Shown: one piece after another, positions 33,474 through 39,031 of the stretch
Layout of the letters: every line of letters starts with the position of its first letter
Position numbering within the stretch: position 1 is the first letter of the stretch
NCBI GenBank assembly: GCA_027624035.1
Contig: JAQBUI010000038.1
Coordinates: 1 to 39,031 of the forward strand
Reading direction: 5' to 3'
DNA: 39,031 nt
Source: Pseudomonadota bacterium
Lineage (GTDB): Bacteria; Pseudomonadota; Gammaproteobacteria; Pseudomonadales; Azotimanducaceae
Translations under genes and position numbers: made by a program
Notes under the pieces: generated by a model
The model's input: only the letters and a program-made list of their open reading frames with translations
What the model was told of the DNA's origin: nothing
Database searches by the model: none

Positions 33474-34515
33474 TGCTCCCTGGAAACCGCGCCCGGCGCT
33501 GGCACTTCGGGTCGCGCTGACCTGTCTGATCATCAGTTTATCCTGGCCACTGGGCGCCTCGAATCAGCCCGACTTCGAGAACTGGTATCAGATCGAAATA
33601 CTGGTGTTCCGCCAGCGAGACGAAGTGTTTTCCGATGAGAGCTGGCCTCTGGCGCCACGAACGTACCCTTCCGGGATGCTGGCGGTGGGACCAGGAGACG
33701 ACGGCGAAATCACTCCGGACCGCCTGTCTCAGGCGCTTCAATTGCTCCAAAGTGACTTGCCTTCCGCGCAGGGTAGCGGCAGCAACGGCAATACCGATGG
33801 CTCCGAAACGATGGGTGACGGGACAACCGGGACCCCGCCCACCTTCCTGTTCGAGGATCTGAGCCGCCAGAAGCTGCAGCACGCGCTACTCAATCAACCG
33901 TCGGGCGAGATGGAAGTCGCGGAGACTCAGGAGGAAGAGACACTGGACGAGGCCATCCTGGACAGCCTCCTCTATGGTCCACGGCCCGATGCCTACCGGG
34001 CGCTCGATGCATCAGACCAGCAACTTGGCAGCATCGCCAGAAGCCTGGGGCGCTCCTCAAAGTTCGAGCTGCTGTCCCACCTTGCCTGGCGCCAGCCGGT
34101 CGGAGCCGAGGCGACGCCCATCCTGGTCCAACTGGGGCAGCACTATGGCGACGATCATGAAATTGACGGCATCCTCTCCTTTTCACGAACCCGATTCCTC
34201 CATATCGCGGCAGATCTCTGGTATACCCAGTTCACCGCACGGTTTGAGCAACAACCACTGCCCCAGCAAAACGAACCTTCCGCAGCGCGGGATCTGGCAC
34301 AGCGCTATCCTGAACTGGTGGAGGCGAACCGGCTTGGAGAGACCTATATGCCGGTCCACCGCTATCATCTGCTACAGTCACGCCGGATGAGAAGTGGCGA
34401 ACTGCACTATATCGACCACCCCTTCTTCGGCATTCTGGTCCAGATCACGCCGTTTGAGTACCAGTCGGCATTACAGGAATTGTCGAGCAGCGAACAGTCG
34501 AGCAGCGAACCATAG
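33457..34515 (+). CDS. CsiV-family periplasmic protein
   Basis: Belongs to the CsiV family (PF10972), named for a Vibrio cholerae protein that binds chitin oligosaccharides and boosts competence; the role outside Vibrio is unclear, and the gene commonly follows mfd. From the TTG at 33457 a signal peptide (RPALALRVALTCLIISLSWP, cleavage near LGAS) leads to the family hallmark WYQIEILVFRQRDE and SDESWPL. The middle is acidic and low in complexity. The C-terminal part (SHLAWRQPVG, RFLHIAADLWY, RMRSGELHYIDHPFFGILVQITP) is the conserved beta-rich domain. The start overlaps the mfd stop by 17 bp, with GGAG 10 bases upstream; TTG at 33433 is an alternative. The last codons contain a 15-bp near-duplication. 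Confidence 0.85.
   Translation: MQSPASAPWKPRPALALRVALTCLIISLSWPLGASNQPDFENWYQIEILVFRQRDEVFSDESWPLAPRTYPSGMLAVGPGDDGEITPDRLSQALQLLQSDLPSAQGSGSNGNTDGSETMGDGTTGTPPTFLFEDLSRQKLQHALLNQPSGEMEVAETQEEETLDEAILDSLLYGPRPDAYRALDASDQQLGSIARSLGRSSKFELLSHLAWRQPVGAEATPILVQLGQHYGDDHEIDGILSFSRTRFLHIAADLWYTQFTARFEQQPLPQQNEPSAARDLAQRYPELVEANRLGETYMPVHRYHLLQSRRMRSGELHYIDHPFFGILVQITPFEYQSALQELSSSEQSSSEP
34483..34512. repeat. 15-bp tandem near-duplication at the csiV 3' end
   Basis: TCGAGCAGCGAAC is repeated 15 bases apart (34483 and 34498), encoding two SSE-containing units just before the stop. Confidence 0.8.
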
Positions 34516-34528
34516 CCGGGTTTCACCA

Positions 34529-35257
34529 TCAGGTGTTGGCCTCCGGAAGGTGGCTCACGAATCGGCAAAGAGCGTCTCGAACCCAACTCATGCCCTGGCC
34601 GAGTACTGCCTCAATCTGCTCCATCGCAACGGGTTCATTGTCAATGCCGGCCCCAGGGTTCACCACAACACAAAGGGCCCCATAAGAAATACCACGCTCT
34701 CGCGCCAGCGCGGCCTCCGGCATGGCCGTCATCCCGACGATGTCACAGCCGTCCTGCCGCAGCCGGCGGACTTCTGCGGCAGTTTCAAGCCGCGGGCCCT
34801 GGGTACAGCCATACACACCCGAGGTAGACAACGGAAATCCATCGCTGGCGGCAATGAGCGACTCTCGCAGGGCTGCGTCATACGGGTAGGACAGATCAAT
34901 GTGGTGAATTTCCGAGTCAAAAAAGGTTTGTGCCCTGCCCCACGTATAGTCGATGATCTGATCCGGGACGACCAATGAAGGCACTGGCAATGCGGGGTCT
35001 ACACCGCCGACAGCGTGCACGGCGATGATCGTATCGATGTTCCGGGCCGCCAGGGCATCGATGTTGGCCCGATAATTGATGCGATGCGGTGGATGGGCAG
35101 GAGGGTGACCATGGCGTGGCAGGAACATGACCGAAACACCAACCAACTCACCTGTTTCGAGATAGGTGTCTCCCCAGGGTGTGGTAGCGATCTCACCAGT
35201 GATCATCGACATTCCGAGGAATTCGGCAAAACCGGTTCCGCCAATTACGGCCATCAT
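34529..35257 (-). CDS. S-methyl-5'-thioinosine/thioadenosine phosphorylase (PNP family 2)
   Basis: Cytoplasmic phosphorolysis of methylthioinosine (or methylthioadenosine) to the purine base and methylthioribose 1-phosphate. Family blocks: MAVIGGTGF at the start, FLPRHGHPPAHPPHRINYRA (phosphate and ribose site), VYGCTQGPRLETAAEVR, VGMTAMPEAALARE and VVNPGAG. The syntenic P. aeruginosa protein PA3004 is a methylthioinosine phosphorylase, and hpt lies nearby, so hypoxanthine release followed by conversion to IMP is the favoured reading. Substrate choice cannot be decided by eye. Start ATG at 35257 or 35254. A perfect palindrome GGGGTCGACCCC (35259-35270) sits over the Shine-Dalgarno region. It converges on csiV with 13 bp between. 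Confidence 0.9.
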   Translation of the reverse strand: MMAVIGGTGFAEFLGMSMITGEIATTPWGDTYLETGELVGVSVMFLPRHGHPPAHPPHRINYRANIDALAARNIDTIIAVHAVGGVDPALPVPSLVVPDQIIDYTWGRAQTFFDSEIHHIDLSYPYDAALRESLIAASDGFPLSTSGVYGCTQGPRLETAAEVRRLRQDGCDIVGMTAMPEAALARERGISYGALCVVVNPGAGIDNEPVAMEQIEAVLGQGMSWVRDALCRFVSHLPEANT

Positions 35258-35373
35258 GGGGGTCGACCCCTGTCTTTCACGGCGGTCATCGAAGTTCCGG
35301 GCCCACAGCGTCCGAACCGGGATACTTTCCCAAGCCAGATTGCCGTGCCGATACGGGGTTGCTAATCCGTTGG

Positions 35374-36204
35374 TCAGCTCTTCTTGGCAACGGCCTTCCG
35401 GGACTTACTGGCATCGTCAGTGGCGCCGCCAGCAGACGCTTGTTCTGCGTTCCCTGCATCTTGCTTGACTCCCCCATCCTTGCTGACTCTGGCTGCCACC
35501 CGGTTGACCATACCCCCCAGGCAACCAAGGGACATCAGGTGACAATAGACCCAACTCAGCTCGCCACTCCTGAAGAATTCAATCGCCTTCGCATCATCAA
35601 GATTCAGGAGCTTCTTTTCATCAACGACCAGCAGACCCGACATTGAAAACTGCTGGCCGTCCACAAGATCAACCTTGGCATTCAGGGACACCAGCAGATC
35701 CAGTGCCTGGAGACGACGCAGAAATGTCTCGGTCCGCACATACTGCTTCTGATACTCCTCCAGAAAACCAATTGCCTGTTTCAGAAGGGCCATGGGCTCG
35801 TCACCCTCGAACAGCGCCTGGCCTTCCTGCTCGCTGATTCCCGGATAGCTCTCATCAATGCACACCACCCGCTGCTGCGAGTTCTCGCCCGCCGCGGCCA
35901 GGACAAATGGATAGCGTCTGACAAACGCGGGGATATAGCGGGCATCCCAACTTCCATCATCCTGGATAAACAGGTTCTCTGAGTTGCGCAGCCCCAACAG
36001 GGCGACGGGGACAATGCTGTCTCCCGATTTGGCAAAGACGATCGGATAGTCCTTGGCGGCCTCGGAAAACTCAACGCCCGCCAGGATGACCGAGTTGGTA
36101 TCTCTGGCAAAGCTGAAGTTATTCTCCATAGACTTCAGATGCATGCCCTTGTGCGTCTGCTTGTTGAGTGCAACGGGTTTCTTATAAAAAAGAAGATTGG
36201 CCAT
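35374..36204 (-). CDS. SapC-family protein
   Basis: Matches the SapC family (PF07277), named after a gene in the Campylobacter S-layer locus but widespread in proteobacteria with unproven function. Typical blocks: FARDTNSVILAGVEFSEAA, YPIVFAKSGDSIVPVALLGL, ENLFIQDDGSWDARYIPAFV, RRYPFVLA and CIDESYPGISEQEGQALFE. No signal peptide, so probably cytoplasmic. The C terminus is a low-complexity Ala/Gly/Lys tail (about 35 residues ending KSRKAVAKKS). No S-layer or tryptophan-halogenase genes are nearby, unlike many SapC contexts. It sits between the phosphorylase (116 bp downstream) and hpt (119 bp upstream) on the same strand. Confidence 0.85.
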   Translation of the reverse strand: MANLLFYKKPVALNKQTHKGMHLKSMENNFSFARDTNSVILAGVEFSEAAKDYPIVFAKSGDSIVPVALLGLRNSENLFIQDDGSWDARYIPAFVRRYPFVLAAAGENSQQRVVCIDESYPGISEQEGQALFEGDEPMALLKQAIGFLEEYQKQYVRTETFLRRLQALDLLVSLNAKVDLVDGQQFSMSGLLVVDEKKLLNLDDAKAIEFFRSGELSWVYCHLMSLGCLGGMVNRVAARVSKDGGVKQDAGNAEQASAGGATDDASKSRKAVAKKS

Positions 36205-36323
36205 GGCGTGTTATCAGATCCTGATCAAGCGATTTAGGGTGCTAAGTCTATCCTATTCAACCTCGTCAGGCACGACCTGCAGGACCGTCTGCACCGAGGG
36301 AGATACCGGCCATCGCCCCGGAG

Positions 36324-36866
36324 TCAACAGGCATTCCCACCGAGCAATTCGCGAATCTCCGGCAGGTTTCGCCAATAGCCCCCCACATCCATCCCAAAGC
36401 CAAATACATATCGATCAGGGCAGACCAGGCCCACCAGATCCGGCCGAAAACTATCGACTTTGCGATCGTGATCCTTCTCGACCAGCACCACCGAGAGAAC
36501 GCGGACCGCACCCCGGCGTCGAAAGTCCTCCACGATCGCCGCCAGCGTGTCGCCCTCATCAAAGATGTCATCAATCACGAGGACGTTGCGCCCTGCAACG
36601 TCTGACGCCAGAGGAACGATCCACTCAAGCGAACCGCCGCGAACCTGATCGCGGTACCGGGAAACACGGACAAAGTCCTGTTTCGCTTTGATCGGCAATT
36701 CCTGCAGCAGCGCCGCAGCGAACATCATGCCCCCGTTCATCACACATACTACCAGCCACTCATCCTGATCGGCGCAGCGGCCTTCAAGTTCATTGGCCAG
36801 ACGTTTGACCGCAACCATGATCTGCTGGTGATCAAACGTGACCCTGGAGGGCGGTACCCGGGTCAA
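36324..36866 (-). CDS. hpt: Hypoxanthine(-guanine) phosphoribosyltransferase
   Basis: Cytoplasmic purine salvage: joins hypoxanthine or guanine to PRPP to give IMP or GMP. The 180 residues carry the PRPP motif VLVIDDIFDEGDTLA, the early LVVCVMNGGMMFAAAL loop, VRVSRYRDQVRGGSLEW, and LVEKDHDRK then PDLVGLVCPDRYVFGFGMD near the purine site. The start is TTG at 36866, overlapping the TGA of the MscS-type gene as TTGA (4 bases), so translation is probably coupled. Base preference between hypoxanthine and guanine is not determined. Confidence 0.93.
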   Translation of the reverse strand: MTRVPPSRVTFDHQQIMVAVKRLANELEGRCADQDEWLVVCVMNGGMMFAAALLQELPIKAKQDFVRVSRYRDQVRGGSLEWIVPLASDVAGRNVLVIDDIFDEGDTLAAIVEDFRRRGAVRVLSVVLVEKDHDRKVDSFRPDLVGLVCPDRYVFGFGMDVGGYWRNLPEIRELLGGNAC

Positions 36867-37936
36867 TTCGGTCCATCCAGGACCTGGGCAGGCGGCTCCG
36901 GACTCGCCAGATGCACCGTGGTGGTCGGGAAGGCGATTTCAGCACCATGACGCTCGATGATCTCGACGATCTGCAGCAGGACCCGTTCCTTGATCTCGTG
37001 AAATTCCACCCAGACTGTGGTTCTGGTAAAGGTATAGACCATGAAGTTGATACTGGACGCCGCAAACTCGTTGAAATTGACGATCAGCGTCTTGTCCTGG
37101 GCAATGTCCGGATGGTGTCGCAGCATCTCGCGGACTTCGTCGGTGATGGTTTTCATCTTGCCGACATCCGCGTACCGAATGCCGATATTCTCGTAGATCC
37201 TGCGATTGAGCATTCGCGACGGGTTTTCAAGGGCGATATTGGCAAAGATGTTATTGGGGATATAGAGCGGCCGCTGATCGAAAGTGCGAATCTCGGTCAG
37301 GCGCCAGCCAATCTTGACAACGGTCCCCTCGATATTACGGTCGGGGCTGCGTATCCAGTCACCTACTCTGAAGGGTTGATCCAGATACAGGATCAGCCCA
37401 CCAAAAAAATTCGCGAGCAGGTCACGCGCCGCAAAACCGACCGCAATGCCGCCGATACCACCAAATGCCAGAATCCCGGAGATACTGACACCGAGGGTCT
37501 GCAGCACAGTCAGCAACGCGGTAATGATCACCGACACACGCATCAGTTTTGCCACGGCATTCGACGTTGTGACATCGGCACCCCTGGCGATGAAGGCGAG
37601 CTCGAGTTCCCTGATAAATCTCGTCAGGAACATTGCCAACAGCCCAACCACACAGATATAGCGTACGGGCTCAATGAGTTGGGCGAGCCCCGTATCCGTT
37701 TCGTGGGCGACGATCTCTGCGGCCCAGGATATGCCGGTAATGAAGATCAGCCAGCCGAGGGGCCTGTGTATGGCCCGATACAGCGCATCATCCCAGACGT
37801 TCTCGGTACCCTGGACACTCTTTTCAAGGCGCAGAAACAGGCGGCGGGCAAGATAATTGACAACGAGCGTCGCAAATACAATGGCGAACACAAGTACGAC
37901 AGTGGGGTCCCGGAACCAATCGATCAAATTTTCCAT
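36863..37936 (-). CDS. MscS-family mechanosensitive ion channel
   Basis: Inner-membrane osmotic safety valve of the MscS superfamily, of the YnaI-like size class (357 residues from the ATG at 37936). About four to five helices: VVLVFAIVFATLVVNYLA, PLGWLIFITGISWAAEI, YICVVGLLAMFLTRFI, VSVIITALLTVLQTLGVSIS, then the pore helix ILAFGGIGGIAVGFAARDLLANFFGG, which shows the Gly/Ala packing of MscS TM3. The beta domain has LDQPFRVGDWI and VVKIGWRLTEIRTFDQRPLYIPN, and the C-terminal alpha/beta domain follows. It overlaps hpt by 4 bases. It lies 121 bp downstream of lexA on the same strand; whether it reads through from the SOS promoter is unknown. Confidence 0.93.
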   Translation of the reverse strand: MENLIDWFRDPTVVLVFAIVFATLVVNYLARRLFLRLEKSVQGTENVWDDALYRAIHRPLGWLIFITGISWAAEIVAHETDTGLAQLIEPVRYICVVGLLAMFLTRFIRELELAFIARGADVTTSNAVAKLMRVSVIITALLTVLQTLGVSISGILAFGGIGGIAVGFAARDLLANFFGGLILYLDQPFRVGDWIRSPDRNIEGTVVKIGWRLTEIRTFDQRPLYIPNNIFANIALENPSRMLNRRIYENIGIRYADVGKMKTITDEVREMLRHHPDIAQDKTLIVNFNEFAASSINFMVYTFTRTTVWVEFHEIKERVLLQIVEIIERHGAEIAFPTTTVHLASPEPPAQVLDGPN

Positions 37937-38057
37937 GGGCGCGAGAGTAACCAAAAAGCCACCGTGGGGCCATACCGTTCAGCCTACTGCCGCCATTACC
38001 CAGCCAAGCCACGCGGTGAGTTGTCCGGGTGCTTGATCAAGTCACCGGACGGCGAAC

Positions 38058-38654
38058 TCAGTGACGCAATATGCCAACGCCAAGCCCTTCCAGGGCGAAC
38101 GCCTTGTCACGAAGGTCTACTTCAATGGGAGAGTAATCCTTGTTCTCAGGCATCAGAATCACCAGGTTCTTGCTGCGCCCCCGTTTGAGACGCTTCACAG
38201 TCACTTCATCCTCAATCCGGGCGACCACAAGATCTCCATTGTTCAGATCAGTAGTACGATGCACCGCAAGCAGGTCACCATCCAGAATACCGCCTTCAAT
38301 CATACTGTCACCGCGCACGGTCAGCAGATAGTCCGCCGCAGGCTTGAAAAAGTTCGCCGGGATCTCGCAATAGTCTTCGATATGTTCTTCGGCCAGGATC
38401 GGATTACCCGCTGCCACACGACCGACAATCGGCAGACCGAAAGACTCTGGCAATTTGATTCCGCGAGACGTCCCCGGAATCATCTCAATGGCACCCTTGC
38501 GAGCCAGAGCCTTCAAATGCTCCTCGGACGCGTTGGCACTCCGAAAACCGAGTTCGTTGGCGATATCCGCTCTCGTGGGCGGATACCCCGTGTCGTCTAT
38601 ATGACTCTTGATGAATTCCAGCACCTGGGTCTGGCGCGCCGTCAGCTTGTTCAT
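38058..38654 (-). CDS. lexA: LexA repressor
   Basis: SOS repressor and self-cleaving serine protease. The 198 residues include the winged-helix DNA-binding domain ([20 protein letters not shown], then [20 protein letters not shown]), the cleavage site Ala-Gly in [10 protein letters not shown], the catalytic Ser in [10 protein letters not shown] and the catalytic Lys in [11 protein letters not shown]. All are intact, so it should respond to RecA. Start ATG at 38654. Two CTG-N10-CAG boxes upstream indicate autoregulation. Unlike many pseudomonads, no sulA follows; the next gene is an MscS-type channel. Confidence 0.97.
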   Translation of the reverse strand: MNKLTARQTQVLEFIKSHIDDTGYPPTRADIANELGFRSANASEEHLKALARKGAIEMIPGTSRGIKLPESFGLPIVGRVAAGNPILAEEHIEDYCEIPANFFKPAADYLLTVRGDSMIEGGILDGDLLAVHRTTDLNNGDLVVARIEDEVTVKRLKRGRSKNLVILMPENKDYSPIEVDLRDKAFALEGLGVGILRH

Positions 38655-38661
38655 ATCAGCC

Positions 38662-38677
38662 CTGTTCTTTTATACAG
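38662..38677 (-). promoter_or_regulatory. LexA (SOS) box 1, proximal
   Basis: On the minus strand CTGTATAAAAGAACAG matches CTG-N10-CAG and lies 7 bases before the lexA start codon. It would block transcription initiation or early elongation when LexA binds. Confidence 0.88.
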
Positions 38678-38680
38678 TAA

Positions 38681-38696
38681 CTGGAATTATATACAG
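38681..38696 (-). promoter_or_regulatory. LexA (SOS) box 2, distal, overlapping the -10
   Basis: On the minus strand CTGTATATAATTCCAG is close to the gammaproteobacterial SOS consensus. It contains TATAAT (38691-38686), which is probably the lexA -10 box; the -35 (TGCTTT, 17 bases upstream) is weak. The pair of boxes, 19 bases apart, resembles the double-operator arrangement of E. coli lexA. Confidence 0.9.
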
Positions 38697-38711
38697 CTAA
38701 CAGCCATCAAA

Positions 38712-38957
38712 GCAACGAAAGTTGCGAAGCAATCTTTCGCACCCCTTCCAGCCCCCAAGCAGCGGCAGCGATTTCGAAGAAATCGCGAGAGCCCGCGAAA
38801 GTTGCGCAGCAACCTTTCGCAACCCCTCCCAGCCCCCAAGCAGCGGCAGCGATTTCAAAGAAATCGCGAGAGCCCGTGAAAGTTGCGCAGCAACTTTCAC
38901 AACCCCTTCCCGCCCCCCCAGTAGCGGCAGCGATTTCAAAGAAATCGCGAGAACGCC
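38712..38957. repeat. Array of three 80-bp double-hairpin repeats upstream of lexA
   Basis: Copies start at 38717, 38797 and 38878 (lengths about 80, 81 and 80). Each has two hairpins joined by a C-rich linker. Hairpin A has arms GAAAGTTGC and GCAACTTTC around GCA, perfect in copy 3 and with a bulge or mismatch in copies 1 and 2. Hairpin B has arms GCGATTTC and GAAATCGC around GAA or AAA, perfect in all three. An extra GCAAC-GAAA-GTTGC hairpin begins at 38712. The loops are only three bases. This resembles REP/BIME-type intergenic repeats. Reading frames across it are by-products of the repeat. Confidence 0.85.
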
Positions 38958-39031
38958 CATCTCCGTGCGACGAAATCAAAACAACCCCCCGCCCGTCTAC
39001 CAAGCCACAATCCAACACCTCGAGCCCCGAA
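38958..39031. other. Unassigned end of window
   Basis: No coding, RNA or regulatory signal recognised in the 74 bases after the repeat array. Confidence 0.4.

Noticed and set aside
36911..38188. 425-codon plus-strand ORF opposite the MscS-type gene
   Set aside because: It is the antisense shadow of a well-conserved channel gene, with no recognisable domain.
38697..39018. Two long minus-strand ORFs across the 80-bp repeats (KSLPLLGG- and DFFEIAAA-containing)
   Set aside because: Their repeated amino acids simply reflect the hairpin repeat; units of 80 and 81 bp shift frame between copies, and no start signal is seen.
1..39031. Prophage, insertion sequence or genomic island
   Set aside because: No integrase, transposase or phage gene, and gene content is largely conserved chromosomal; unusual base composition is limited to short repeat spacers.

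Overview
The window looks like chromosomal DNA of a gammaproteobacterium, probably marine or otherwise sodium-using. Evidence: a complete Na+-translocating NADH:quinone reductase operon (nqrABCDEF), gammaproteobacterial types of TtcA, TesA/YbbA/YbbP, BolA, YaaA, CsiV and LexA, and a right half whose order (nqr operon, long-form GAPDH, mfd, csiV, MTAP/MTIP-type phosphorylase, lexA) matches, from memory, the Pseudomonas aeruginosa PA2994-PA3007 neighbourhood. I see no tRNA, rRNA, CRISPR array, insertion sequence or phage gene. The DNA is densely coding, with most genes on the minus strand.

Layout. 1-4.0 kb: a 5'-incomplete PAS hybrid histidine kinase, ttcA, and a secreted polysaccharide deacetylase. 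4.1-8.6 kb: ybbP-ybbA divergent from tesA (start codons physically overlapping), then a YgjP-like metallopeptidase that overlaps the tesA tail. 8.7-17 kb: bolA and a signalling region with a CHASE2 adenylate cyclase, a secreted FecR-domain protein, an FHA protein, a PP2C phosphatase and a CHASE2 Ser/Thr kinase. The two CHASE2 proteins are clear paralogues in their sensor halves. The kinase gene carries a frameshift near its 5' end. 17.1-20.8 kb (plus strand): yaaA, an NAD-kinase-like protein, a MORN/NTF2-like exported protein and a NUDIX hydrolase. 20.9-27.1 kb: nqrF-E-D-C-B-A. 27.2-34.5 kb: GAPDH, an anchored clan AA aspartic protease, mfd and csiV. 34.5-38.7 kb: a methylthioinosine/methylthioadenosine phosphorylase, a SapC-family protein, hpt, an MscS-type channel and lexA with two SOS boxes, followed by an array of 80-bp double-hairpin repeats.

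How the genes work together. The CHASE2/FecR/FHA/PP2C group reads as one sensory module with two outputs: cAMP, and Ser/Thr phosphorylation with its own phosphatase and phosphopeptide reader. The FecR protein is a candidate periplasmic partner. The phosphorylase and Hpt could form a purine-salvage pair (methylthioinosine to hypoxanthine to IMP). Mfd and LexA serve DNA repair and the SOS response.

The most unusual DNA-level feature is a set of short tandem repeats placed at translation starts. Before ttcA (13-bp units) and before the YgjP-like gene (14-bp units), each repeat carries a start codon that overlaps the stop of the preceding mini-ORF, forming ladders of tiny stop-start-coupled ORFs that lead into the real gene. 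A decayed 12-bp array lies before the FHA gene. Other exact 10-15 bp tandem duplications are scattered through genes and spacers.
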